NCBI GenBank assembly: GCA_021826035.1
Contig: JAKBBE010000001.1
Span: 62,001 to 126,000 of the forward strand
Source: Pseudomonadota bacterium
Lineage (GTDB): Bacteria > Pseudomonadota > Gammaproteobacteria > Steroidobacterales > Steroidobacteraceae
Direction of reading: 5' to 3'
Length of the DNA: 64,000 nt
Part shown: positions 36,215 to 45,213 of the stretch, one piece after another
How the letters are laid out: every line of letters starts with the position of its first letter
Numbering within the stretch: position 1 is the stretch's first letter
Notes under the pieces: generated by a model
Seen by the model: only the letters and a program-made list of their open reading frames with translations
Databases searched by the model: none
Told to the model about the DNA's origin: nothing
Made by a program: the position numbers and the translations under genes

Positions 36215-37270
36215 ATGACTGCGCGCGAATACGTTCCGGTAATCAGGTTTGGTGCGCTCGGCGATCTGATTGTGACGCTCCCTCTGCTTCGTCGCTTGAG
36301 GGAACACTATGGATATCAATGCTTGCTCATTGGCACGGGTTGGTGGCCCGAACCCGTTTGTCGGGGAAACACGGACGTGGGACGCGTGATTTCATTGAGC
36401 CGTCATTTGCCGTCGCTGCTTGATCCGGCGTGGTGGAGCGCCGTAGCGGCGTTGCGCCGGTGCCGCAATTTTCCGGTCTATGATATTTGTGAGACATCGA
36501 GGGCGCAGGACGCTGCACGTTTACTTGCGGCGGCCGGCGTGGAACAAGGACGGCGGCTGACTCACCGCGAGCGTGCCGCTCCTGACGATCACTCCATTGA
36601 GCGCGTTTTGCGTGCGGGCGGAAATGAACTGGGCGTTACATCGGAGTTGAAGCAGAGCGCCCCGGCGGTTCCCAATTTCGTGGTATTCGAACATGAGCGG
36701 AAGACGTGCGCCATTTGGCTGCAAAGGCGCGGCATTTGGGGCAAACCTCTCGTTTTGATTCAAACTGGAAATCGTCGCACCATGGGTTCGATGCGTCGCA
36801 GGCACCGCAGACTTAATCGAGATGACAAAGCGTGGCCGATAGAGAATTGGCGCCAATTGCTGAGAGCAGCGCACGACAGACTTCCTGAGGCAGCGTTTCT
36901 GTTGTGCGGAGCGCCGCCGGAGGAGAAATTTCTCCATGAGATTCAAGCGGCCACCGCGCTTGATTGCGTGATGCCTGCGGTGTTGGATCTGCGATCATTA
37001 TTTGCGCTGTTCGAGATCGCACACAGCATGATTTCAATCGATACTGGGCCGGCGCACGCCGCTGCCGCGCTAAATGTCCCTCTCGTGGTGATGTTCGGAT
37101 CGCAGTCCCGGGATCGATGGCTCCCGCGAAGTGCCGGCAGTCCGGTTGTGGGCGTGGGAGGCCCCCCCGAGATGTCCCGCGTTGATGAAATTCCAGTTGC
37201 AGCGGTATTTGAGCGGTGGTGCCAGTTGACCGAGGTTGCGCAACTGCGATGCGACAAGTCTCAGGAGTGA
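36215..37270 (+). CDS. Glycosyltransferase family 9 (heptosyltransferase-like)
   Basis: This 351-residue protein resembles ADP-heptose:LPS heptosyltransferases. The N-terminal GALGDLIVTLPLLRRLRE and the C-terminal nucleotide-sugar site MISIDTGPAHAAAALNVPLVVMFGS are diagnostic. Such enzymes add heptose or another sugar to lipopolysaccharide core at the cytoplasmic membrane face. It stands alone: catabolic operons lie on both sides and no LPS gene is near. Base composition and codon use are clearly less GC-biased than in the flanking genes, so separate acquisition is likely. ATG 36215 has only a weak ribosome site (AGAGA). Confidence 0.85.
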   Translation: MTAREYVPVIRFGALGDLIVTLPLLRRLREHYGYQCLLIGTGWWPEPVCRGNTDVGRVISLSRHLPSLLDPAWWSAVAALRRCRNFPVYDICETSRAQDAARLLAAAGVEQGRRLTHRERAAPDDHSIERVLRAGGNELGVTSELKQSAPAVPNFVVFEHERKTCAIWLQRRGIWGKPLVLIQTGNRRTMGSMRRRHRRLNRDDKAWPIENWRQLLRAAHDRLPEAAFLLCGAPPEEKFLHEIQAATALDCVMPAVLDLRSLFALFEIAHSMISIDTGPAHAAAALNVPLVVMFGSQSRDRWLPRSAGSPVVGVGGPPEMSRVDEIPVAAVFERWCQLTEVAQLRCDKSQE

Positions 37271-37591
37271 TCCTCTACTCGGCAGGCAGGATGTTCCGGT
37301 TCAGCAGCGCGACGCAGGCAGCGGCCATCGCTAGTGTCGTCTCGTTTCGACTGAACCGATCAATGACGGACGGTTGCACAAATCTGGTGTCCGCTGGTGT
37401 CCAGCCAACAGGACATGCACGGCCGTTGCCTCGTTTGCCAGTCACCCCGCAAGAATCGCTGCGCTCAAGCTGCGCCCGATCAGATCTATCCGGAGGCACA
37501 TGAGATTCACTCGGTGCGCAAAGGTCGTCACTTCATAGGCGACGACCTGCGGCCCCATCGCGACTTTCCGGCAGTCATCTGGCAGCAGACG
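37271..37591. other. Intergenic region between convergent genes
   Basis: About 320 bases between the GT9 stop and the MFS stop. Only a short 10-base tandem repeat (CTGGTGTCCG/A at 37384-37403) stands out. No terminator with a T-run and no gene was recognised. Confidence 0.4.
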
Positions 37592-38875
37592 CTATACGCC
37601 ATCGCCTAAGGACGGAGCAGTTGCGGATTCGCAGTTCGGGGACGGTAAGCCCGCGGTGCAATCTACTATGGAAAACACCAGCGCCGCGATTAAAACCATC
37701 AGCGCTACGGCGCGCACGGGGAGCTCGTAGTTACCGGTGGTCCCGACGATATAGCCAAACGCAAGCGTGCACATCACGCCTCCGACCTGCCCGGCAGTGT
37801 TCATCACTCCCGTTGCCGCGCCACCGTGACTGCCACCGATGCTCATGCACATCGTCCAGGCGGCCGGCAGCATCAGGTCCATGGTGGCAAATCCGGCGCT
37901 CGCCAGCACGACGACGGCGATGCGGCCGGTGGCCATGCTCATCGCGAAGAGTAATGCCGCACCGACCGTCAGACAGCCGGCGGTCATCACCCGAGTGGCG
38001 TTGCGCAGACCGATGTGCAGGCCGAGCCGATCACAGATCACACCGCCGACGAGATTGCTGCCGATGCCGAGCAGGAAGGGGAATGCCGCGTAGACACCCA
38101 TCTGCCGCAGCGAAAAATGACCGGCGTGCACCATCCAGGTCGGAAACCAGTTGAAATAGAACCAGCTACCGCAACCGTAGCAACCATACGCGAGCACGAT
38201 GAGCCATAGCTGGCGTAGTCGCAGCAACCGCCGCAGCGCGCCCTCGCCGCCGTGCGCCGGGAGTCCGCGGGTGCCGATCTCGGCCAGTTCCTCTGGCCGG
38301 ATGCCGGGCTGGTCGGTCGGTTGGTCGTGAAACCACGCCCACCACGCGACCGCCCAGGCGGCGCCGATGACGGCGAGCACCCAGAAGACCGAACGCCACC
38401 CGAAGTGGATCGCAAGCGGCACTAGCAGCAACGGGGCGAGCGCCCCACCGAGGCGGCTCGCAGCCCACACGGCCCCCTGACCGCGCGCCCGTTCGCGCGC
38501 AGGCAGCCAGCGCCACAGCACGCCGGAGGCATTCGGATACGCGCCCGCAGAGCCGAGGCCGAAGCAGAAGCGCACGATCGCCAGCGGCACAAACCGCGTG
38601 CACGTGCCGGTGAGCGCTGTAAAGCCCGACCACCAGGCAGCAATCCGTGATAATTCGCGCCGTTGACCGTGGCGGTCCCCGAGGGCGCCGGAGGGAATCT
38701 CGAACAGACCGTAGGCGATCACGTAGGCGCTGAGCACCCAGCCCCACTGTTCGGGGGAGAGGCCGAGGTCGTGTTGGATGCGCGGTCCGAGCACCGAGAT
38801 CGCCATCCGGTCGAGAAAGGTGATGACCGAGACGACGCTCAACAGCGCGACGACAGCATAGCGCTTACGCAGCAT
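37592..38875 (-). CDS. MFS transporter, anion:cation symporter type
   Basis: This 427-residue permease has twelve predicted helices and the ACS-family style N-terminus (VVSVITFLDRMAISVLGPRIQHDLGLS) with GALGDRHGQRRELS at loop 2-3. Relatives import sugar acids such as hexuronates, galactonate or tartrate. Its start directly abuts the stop of the racemase-like gene, with no spacer, so it is the last gene of the rhamnose unit. Likely cargo is an organic or sugar acid such as rhamnonate or galacturonate, which is inferred only. Confidence 0.87.
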   Translation of the reverse strand: MLRKRYAVVALLSVVSVITFLDRMAISVLGPRIQHDLGLSPEQWGWVLSAYVIAYGLFEIPSGALGDRHGQRRELSRIAAWWSGFTALTGTCTRFVPLAIVRFCFGLGSAGAYPNASGVLWRWLPARERARGQGAVWAASRLGGALAPLLLVPLAIHFGWRSVFWVLAVIGAAWAVAWWAWFHDQPTDQPGIRPEELAEIGTRGLPAHGGEGALRRLLRLRQLWLIVLAYGCYGCGSWFYFNWFPTWMVHAGHFSLRQMGVYAAFPFLLGIGSNLVGGVICDRLGLHIGLRNATRVMTAGCLTVGAALLFAMSMATGRIAVVVLASAGFATMDLMLPAAWTMCMSIGGSHGGAATGVMNTAGQVGGVMCTLAFGYIVGTTGNYELPVRAVALMVLIAALVFSIVDCTAGLPSPNCESATAPSLGDGV

Positions 38876-39550
38876 TCAGCTAGTCCCGAGACCGAACACG
38901 TCGCGGACCTGTCGGATCCCGGACTCGGGACTGGAGAGCACCGGCACCGTGAGGGCTCCGGGCGGCAACGCCGCAACGACGCGGGCCATGGACGCCTGCG
39001 CGAGCACGATGACGTCAACCTCCCGCATCCTCTCCATCAGCGCGGCACTCACGAGCCGATCGTGGGTCGCTGTATCACCAGCCAATACAGCGTCGAACGC
39101 TCCTTCGCAAAGGCACTCCAGGACCTCGATGCTGCGTTCAGCCTCGTCCGCTGCACGGCGTACGAGTGCCGAAGTCGGCTCCAGCGTCGTGCGCAGCGTG
39201 GCGAGCACACCGATGCGCCGACCCTGCCGAACTGCCGCCCGCGCCATCGGCGCATCGACTCGCAGCACCGGTGCGTCGTAGAGCTGCTGGGCCAGATCCA
39301 CGGCCGGCCCGACAGACGAGCAGGTCACCAACACAGCGTCGGCACCGCTTTCGAGGGCTGATCCGGCCAGACTTGCCAGTCGCCGCACGGTGGTTTTCTG
39401 CAGCCGGCCGGCCTCGATCGTATTCTTGATCAGGCTTTCATCGACCGTGTGGAATATGCGCACCTCGGGCAGCCATTGGGCGCACAGCGCTGTGAACAGC
39501 GGCGTCAGTACCGGGGAGGTGTGCAGCAGGGCGAGTTTGCGTGGTCTCAT
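38876..39550 (-). CDS. Asp/Glu/hydantoin-racemase-fold protein
   Basis: This 224-residue protein has the Asp/Glu racemase fold: LALLHTSPVLTPLFTALC, then the first active-site Cys in VLVTCSSVGPA, and IGVLATLRTTLEPTSALV. The second catalytic Cys expected near the C-terminus is not seen; the matching place reads VPVLSSPESG. A two-base racemase mechanism is therefore doubtful and a decarboxylase-, isomerase- or lyase-like role is possible. It lies one base after the GH78 stop and abuts the MFS gene. Its place in rhamnose metabolism is unknown. Confidence 0.75.
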   Translation of the reverse strand: MRPRKLALLHTSPVLTPLFTALCAQWLPEVRIFHTVDESLIKNTIEAGRLQKTTVRRLASLAGSALESGADAVLVTCSSVGPAVDLAQQLYDAPVLRVDAPMARAAVRQGRRIGVLATLRTTLEPTSALVRRAADEAERSIEVLECLCEGAFDAVLAGDTATHDRLVSAALMERMREVDVIVLAQASMARVVAALPPGALTVPVLSSPESGIRQVRDVFGLGTS

Positions 39551-39551
39551 A

Positions 39552-42500
39552 TCAGTCTCTGGTCAGTTCATAGATACCCGAGCCGAACTCCGTATCGAAC
39601 GCGCCGTCGCGCGGCTGCGCGGTTCGAAGCGCAGCCGCGCGCAACGACTGTCCGTCGGCGCGCCACTCATGCGGATGGCCCGGCAGATGGACTTGCGCAC
39701 TGCTGTTGGCCGGCACGCGCAGCCTCAACCGGGTGAGGCCTTGCGCGCCCCCCTCGATCTCGGTGTCGATCCGGCCGAGACATGACTCATAATGTGCGCG
39801 CACGCGCGGGATGCGCGGATCGAACAGCGGATTGACTTGAATGCGACGAAAGCCGGGCGCCGCCGCGTCGATTCCCCCGAGCCGCCGGTACATAAAGCCG
39901 ACCACCGCCCCGAGCGCGTAGTGGTTGAACGAATTCATGGACTGATCGACGACATTGCCGTTCCAGCGCTCCCACATGGTGGTAGCGCCGTGTTCGATCA
40001 TGTAGCCCCAGGAGGGATAGCGGGTTTGCAGCAGCAGTGTGATCGCCAGGTGCGCCTGGCCGTTATCGGCCAGCGCATCAAGCAGGCAGGGCGTGCCCAG
40101 AAATCCGGTGGAGAGCAGGTTGCCGCGGCTCGCGACGTTCGCGGCCAGATGGGTCCCGGCGCGCAGGCGCAGCGCCGGCGGCACCAGGCCAAAGCGCAGT
40201 GCGAGCGCGTAGCTGGTTTGACTGCCATTGCCGACCGTGCCATCGGCTTGAACGAACGCCTGCTGGAAGGCCGTGCGGATTCGCCGGTGCATTCGCTCGT
40301 AGCGGCGTGCCGGCTCGGCATGGCCGAGCGCGGTGGCCATTTCGGCCATCATAGCCGCGCAGCGCGCCCAGTACGCGGTGGCGACCAGGGTCTTCGGCGT
40401 GGTCGCCTCTGCAGGGTTCGGTGCCACGTCTGGATTGGTCGAAACCACCGACAACCAATCGCCGAGGTCCAAGCCGCGGCGGCGATGCCAAATGAAATCC
40501 GGATTGGCCTGCGCCACATAATCGACCCAGCGCTGCATGTGAGACCAGTTCTGTGCGATCACACTGGTCTCGCCGTAACGACGGTAGAGGGTCCAGGGGA
40601 GGATGACCCCTGCATCGCTCCACCCCGCAGTGACGAGTTCGGGAAATGACCGGGGTTGGGGGGTGACGATCGGAAAGGCGCCGTCCGGCGTCTGTCCGGC
40701 GCGAATTTCGCCCAGGAAGCGGCGAATGAACGAATCAACATCCATGTTGAATGCGGCTGCATCGAGAAAGACCTGGATGTCGCCCATCCACCCCATGCGC
40801 TCGTCGCGCTGCGGGCAGTCCGTCGGCACGCCGAAGAAGTTAGAGCGTTGACTCCAGAGTGCGTTGTGCCAGATCTGCTGCGCGATCGGCTGCTCGATCT
40901 CAAGCGCGCCGGTTTCGGCGGCATCGGTATGCGCCACGACGCCATCTAGCGATTCTCGGGTCGGTACGCCAGGGAAACCGGTGATCTCGACGTAACGGAA
41001 GCCGTGATACGTGAAATGCGGCTCGTACATTTCCCCGTGCGGATCGCCGCGCAGCGTGTAGTGATCGGTGGCTTTGGCCGCGCGCAGGTTGGCGGTATTG
41101 ATCATGCCGTCCGGATGAAGGATTTCCGCATGCCGCAACCGCACCCGCGTACCGGCCGGTCCGGTGACGTGCAGTCGGCACCAGCCGGCGAAATTCTGTC
41201 CAAAATCGCACACGTACACGCCAGGGCGCGGTTCACTCACGGTGCGCACCGCGAGCATTTGGAGCGCGCGAATCGGCGGGTCCACCTGCGCCACGAGCCG
41301 CTCGCGCGGTCGCTCGCCTACGGCAGCGGCGCGCCAGCCGGAGGCATCGTACCCCGGAGCGTCCCAGCCGGGGCGCTCCCGGCGCGCGTCGTAGTCCTCG
41401 CCGTTGTAGATCTCTGCGGTGCGGATCATTGACTCGGCGAGCTGCCAGCGCGAGTCCGTGACCAGAACATTACGCTCCCCGCTGGCGTAATCGATGACCA
41501 ATTGCGCAAGGAAACGTCGCGGGCTGCCGGCCAACGCGTAACGTTCATTGTTCCAAGTGAATGCGGATGCGTACCACCCGTCGCCGATCAATGCGCCGAT
41601 GGCGTTGGTGCCGGAATGCAGCAGGTCCGTCGCCTCGTAGCACTGATACAGTACATGATCGCTGGCAACGGTGATCTCCGGGGAAAGCCGCGCCGTTCCC
41701 AGGCGTTGCCCGTTGATGTGCGGTTCGTACGCACCGAGCGCCGTGGCGTACAGCCTGGCACGCGTAATCGGCTCGGAAATGAGGAATTCCCTGCGCGCGA
41801 ACATGGCCGGGCGCGGCGGCCGTGGATCACAGGGCGGGGCAGTGGCGGCAGGCTGCGCCTGCCGCCAGGACCGGTCGTCGAAGTCCGCTCGCATCCAATC
41901 CGGCGGAGCCGTCTGCGAGACGCGCCACGACGGGCCGCTGCCTAGGCGCTCGAGCGTCCCATCGCCATGCCAGATTTTGATGAGCGCAGCGAGTGCGCCG
42001 CCCGTGCCCGGCATGAAGGTGCCCGGATCAGCGCGGCCACTCACGGCGATGATGTGCCGGCCTGGTGTCACCGGCAGCGGCAGGTCTTGCATTGACCCCC
42101 AGGGCCGCTCGGCGGGCAAGGCGAGCGGATGACCATCGATCCATACGCCGAGCAGATCATCCTTGGCGGATAGCCACAGCCGTGCCCGGCGCACGCCTGG
42201 TGGCAGATTGAAGCCATAGCGGAACTGCTGGGGCTGCGGTGCCAGCGGTGGCGCGTCACTCCAGATCCAGTGCAGACCGACCGCCCGGTCCGCACGCTCT
42301 TCGGGGCTTTCGATGTCCAACCATTCGGCCTGCCAGTCGGAGGAGTGCAGCAGCCCCATCTCGAACCAGGCCGGCTCGCTCGGCGGACCCGCTCTACCGT
42401 GGCCGTCCCACACCTGCACGCGCCACCAGACGCGTTGCGCCGAAAGCAGCGTACGGCCCCTGTACCTGACATCGAAACATCGGTCAGTGGAAACCACGCC

Positions 42501-42806
42501 GCTGTCCCAGAGATCAGGCTGCGCGGCCACCAGTCGCTCGCGGCTGGTGGCCGCGGTGATCCGGTAGGCGCTCTGCATGGCGCGGCGCGCACGACTCTCG
42601 AGCGCCCAGGAGAGACTGGGCTCGGTCACTTCGAGCCCGAGCGGCAGTTCGATGCGCTCGGCGCGCAGAGCGACGGCTCTCAGCGGCCCGAGAGACTGCG
42701 CTGCACAAGGCTCCTCGCCGTGCGCCTCGGCCGCATTCAACAACACCGGCGCCACCGCGAGCAACCCCGTGCCGAGCAGTGCGCGGCGGCGATTGATCCT
42801 AGCCAC
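39552..42806 (-). CDS. Alpha-L-rhamnosidase, GH78, Tat-exported
   Basis: This 1084-residue secreted enzyme removes terminal alpha-L-rhamnose from pectin or glycosides. A twin-arginine type signal (NRRRALLGTGLLAVAPVLLNAAEA) is followed by beta domains, then the catalytic (alpha/alpha)6 barrel. Characteristic are DCPQRDERMGWMGD with acidic catalytic residues, DGAFPIVTPQ, WSDAGVILPWTLYRRYG, and TTMWERWNG carrying the second catalytic Glu, followed by a C-terminal beta domain. The start is GTG 42806, eleven bases after the esterase stop. It is co-transcribed with the rhamnose uptake and breakdown genes. Confidence 0.92.
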   Translation of the reverse strand: MARINRRRALLGTGLLAVAPVLLNAAEAHGEEPCAAQSLGPLRAVALRAERIELPLGLEVTEPSLSWALESRARRAMQSAYRITAATSRERLVAAQPDLWDSGVVSTDRCFDVRYRGRTLLSAQRVWWRVQVWDGHGRAGPPSEPAWFEMGLLHSSDWQAEWLDIESPEERADRAVGLHWIWSDAPPLAPQPQQFRYGFNLPPGVRRARLWLSAKDDLLGVWIDGHPLALPAERPWGSMQDLPLPVTPGRHIIAVSGRADPGTFMPGTGGALAALIKIWHGDGTLERLGSGPSWRVSQTAPPDWMRADFDDRSWRQAQPAATAPPCDPRPPRPAMFARREFLISEPITRARLYATALGAYEPHINGQRLGTARLSPEITVASDHVLYQCYEATDLLHSGTNAIGALIGDGWYASAFTWNNERYALAGSPRRFLAQLVIDYASGERNVLVTDSRWQLAESMIRTAEIYNGEDYDARRERPGWDAPGYDASGWRAAAVGERPRERLVAQVDPPIRALQMLAVRTVSEPRPGVYVCDFGQNFAGWCRLHVTGPAGTRVRLRHAEILHPDGMINTANLRAAKATDHYTLRGDPHGEMYEPHFTYHGFRYVEITGFPGVPTRESLDGVVAHTDAAETGALEIEQPIAQQIWHNALWSQRSNFFGVPTDCPQRDERMGWMGDIQVFLDAAAFNMDVDSFIRRFLGEIRAGQTPDGAFPIVTPQPRSFPELVTAGWSDAGVILPWTLYRRYGETSVIAQNWSHMQRWVDYVAQANPDFIWHRRRGLDLGDWLSVVSTNPDVAPNPAEATTPKTLVATAYWARCAAMMAEMATALGHAEPARRYERMHRRIRTAFQQAFVQADGTVGNGSQTSYALALRFGLVPPALRLRAGTHLAANVASRGNLLSTGFLGTPCLLDALADNGQAHLAITLLLQTRYPSWGYMIEHGATTMWERWNGNVVDQSMNSFNHYALGAVVGFMYRRLGGIDAAAPGFRRIQVNPLFDPRIPRVRAHYESCLGRIDTEIEGGAQGLTRLRLRVPANSSAQVHLPGHPHEWRADGQSLRAAALRTAQPRDGAFDTEFGSGIYELTRD

Positions 42807-42817
42807 GGCCCGCGCGC

Positions 42818-44077
42818 TCAGCGCTTCGCGTGCGCCAAGGCCGCCCTTGCGAGCGGTTTGCCGGGCGCGAACAAGTCTCGGTAGACCGTCTCCGCCATAA
42901 GGTGATAGCCGGCATCATTGGGATGCAGATCGTCACCACACTGATCAGCTCCACGATAGTGATGCGGATGACGCGGATCGCGCAGCGCACCGTCAAAATG
43001 AACGACACCGTCGAAGCCGTGACCCTTGCGGATCCAGGCATTAACCTGCTCGCGTACTTGTTCGCCGCGCGGGTGCTCGTAGGTCGCACCCATATACGGC
43101 GTCAGCGTACCGAGATAGATCTTGATCCCGTGTGCGTGGGCCCGATGGATCAGGTCGCGGTAGGCCCCAATGATGGCCGAGGCCGGCAACGGCCCGGTGT
43201 CGCCACGCGGATCGTAGGCCCAACCGATGTCATTGATGCCCTCGAGCAGCACGATGGCACGTACGCCCGGTATATCGAGCGCATCGCGCTTGAACCGAGC
43301 CAGCGCCTTCGGTCCCGCGCCATTGTGCAGCAGGCGGTTGCCACTGATGCCGGAGTTGATTACCACCCAGTGACGATCCCTGGCGTGTTTTGCGAGCAGC
43401 CGCTCAAGCTGCGCCGGATAGTCGCGATGCGTTCCCGGCGTGGAGCAGAAGCCCTCCGTGATCGAATCCCCGAACGCGACCAGTACCGGGCGCGGGTGCG
43501 GACTGGAAATCTCAACGCCGCTGGCGAGTTCCGGCGCCTGCGGCCGTCCGCCCTGGGACCAGACCGCTTCGGTCACGTGATTGCCCGACGGGGAGACCCA
43601 GAGATTCGCAAGATGGCCGGCAGGGGCGGCCCCCGAGGGGTAATACACTGAAATCGCGATGTTCTCGAAGCGGTGCACACGCATCGCGACCGGATCGCTC
43701 AGCCACGCCTTGCCGACCGGAATGCGCCCGCCCTGCCGGCCGCCGAAGGTCAGCACGTGGACGGTCCCCTTGCGCAGCACGCCGTTTGGCGAAGACACTG
43801 CAAGAGTCACCTCACCGAAGCGCACCGGGGAGAGACCGAGTTCATTGGTCAGGCGCACACGCACCCGATCGCCGCCGGCCTGAAGCTGCACGACCTGACG
43901 CACAGACTGGTGGGAAAAGGTGCGCTGCTGGTTGCAGCCCCATACCGCCGTCGTGGGGTAGGGTGGGGAATACCACGCGGCTGTCCAATGACCGGCGGCC
44001 CATGCGGGCGACCCGAACAACAGCGCGCAGGCGGCTGTGGCGTGCGCCGCGGCGCGAATCCTGCGCCCGGCGCTCAT
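42818..44077 (-). CDS. SGNH/GDSL hydrolase (probable carbohydrate esterase)
   Basis: This 419-residue secreted hydrolase has a Sec signal ending near SPAWAA. The SGNH blocks are complete: FGDSITEG (Ser), SGISGNRL (Gly), LEGINDIG (Asn) and DDLHPNDAGY (Asp/His). A beta-domain of about 190 residues precedes the catalytic part, as in several plant-polysaccharide esterases. It overlaps the RhaT stop by four bases and precedes the rhamnosidase gene, so deacetylation of rhamnogalacturonan or rhamnosides before cleavage is the likely job. Confidence 0.88.
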   Translation of the reverse strand: MSAGRRIRAAAHATAACALLFGSPAWAAGHWTAAWYSPPYPTTAVWGCNQQRTFSHQSVRQVVQLQAGGDRVRVRLTNELGLSPVRFGEVTLAVSSPNGVLRKGTVHVLTFGGRQGGRIPVGKAWLSDPVAMRVHRFENIAISVYYPSGAAPAGHLANLWVSPSGNHVTEAVWSQGGRPQAPELASGVEISSPHPRPVLVAFGDSITEGFCSTPGTHRDYPAQLERLLAKHARDRHWVVINSGISGNRLLHNGAGPKALARFKRDALDIPGVRAIVLLEGINDIGWAYDPRGDTGPLPASAIIGAYRDLIHRAHAHGIKIYLGTLTPYMGATYEHPRGEQVREQVNAWIRKGHGFDGVVHFDGALRDPRHPHHYRGADQCGDDLHPNDAGYHLMAETVYRDLFAPGKPLARAALAHAKR

Positions 44078-45156
44078 CCGCGCACCACGAGGTAATTACC
44101 CAGACCGATCACGACCGTCGCGCCGATGAGGGTCAGCAGACCTGCGCTCATCAGTGTGAAGCTGCGCCGGCTCGCGCCCTTCCATTCCTTCAGCGCCAAT
44201 CCCCACACCGTGGCGAAGATAATGATGCTGGACATGTGCAGCGTCCAACTGGAAAAGGCGTATCGGCCCATCTGACTTTCCCCCATGGTGTAAAAGAAGA
44301 ATTGCAGGTACCAGGCCGTGCCGCCCAGAGCGCACAATAGAAAATTGCGGCGCAACGAGATGTTCGCGCCGCCGGCGTCCATGCCAGCGGCAAAGGTACG
44401 ACCGCTGGCGTTCTTGATGATCAGGTAGACGCACCAGATCGCGTTGGTGGTGAACCCGCCGAGCAGCACCACGACCAGCACGGGCAGTCCCTGCCAGAGT
44501 GTTCCGGTGCCATGCGCAAGCGTCAGATGTCGAATCGGCCCACCGGCATCGAGACCATAGGCGAAGCAGCTGCTCATGATGCCGGAGAACACCGCCACCG
44601 CGATGCCTCTGCGAAAATCGGTCGCTTTCGGCAGGGCATGATCCTGATCGGTCAGGTGTTGTCGGGCCTGCTCCTGTTCCTTGCGGTGCCCCGCTTTACC
44701 GACGACGGCGATCCCGGCGAGCGCCACGACGACGCCAAGCAGCACGACGCGCCCGCCAGCGCTGTGAATAAGGCTTCCGAACAGCTGTCCGCTCACCAGC
44801 GGCGGGATCAGCGTGCCGAACGCGGCCGTCAGGCCGAGCGCGACCGCGGTACCGAGGGAGATACCGAGGTAGCGCATCGTCAAGCCGAAGGTCAACCCCC
44901 CGAAGCCCCACAACACACCGAAGAAGTAACACAGCGCCAGTGTGCGCATCGGCGTGGCGGCGAGCACTGCGAGTAACTGATGGGTCTGCAGTCCGGCGAA
45001 CAGCCAGGGCGCTATGATCCAGCTGAACACCCCTCCGATCAGCCAAAACACCTCCCACGACCAGCCGCGCACCGCACGGTATGGCACGTAAAAACTGGCC
45101 GAGGCGAGCCCGCCGAGCCAGTGAAACAGGACGCCGAGCAGCGGATTGGGTGTCAT
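44074..45156 (-). CDS. rhaT: L-rhamnose:H+ symporter
   Basis: This 360-residue, ten-helix inner-membrane transporter of the RhaT family matches E. coli RhaT in SASFYVPYRAVRGWSWE, GGVFSWIIAPW, LTMRYLGISLGTAVALG, GGRVVLLGVVVALAG, GGTAWYLQFFFYTMG and LHMS...LKEWKGASRR. ATG 45156 begins the conserved part; an upstream TTG at 45198 is in frame but adds an unlikely proline-rich leader. It follows the lactonase gene and overlaps the esterase gene. It brings L-rhamnose into the cell for oxidation. Confidence 0.93.
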   Translation of the reverse strand: MTPNPLLGVLFHWLGGLASASFYVPYRAVRGWSWEVFWLIGGVFSWIIAPWLFAGLQTHQLLAVLAATPMRTLALCYFFGVLWGFGGLTFGLTMRYLGISLGTAVALGLTAAFGTLIPPLVSGQLFGSLIHSAGGRVVLLGVVVALAGIAVVGKAGHRKEQEQARQHLTDQDHALPKATDFRRGIAVAVFSGIMSSCFAYGLDAGGPIRHLTLAHGTGTLWQGLPVLVVVLLGGFTTNAIWCVYLIIKNASGRTFAAGMDAGGANISLRRNFLLCALGGTAWYLQFFFYTMGESQMGRYAFSSWTLHMSSIIIFATVWGLALKEWKGASRRSFTLMSAGLLTLIGATVVIGLGNYLVVRG

Positions 45157-45213
45157 GCGAAGAATGCCTGGTGGTGCCGGAGGAGGGTGATGACGCAATG
45201 GAACATCGGTAGT

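Noticed and set aside
37384..37403. Two tandem 10-base units CTGGTGTCCG/A
   Set aside because: Only two copies, in a non-coding gap, with no sign of function.
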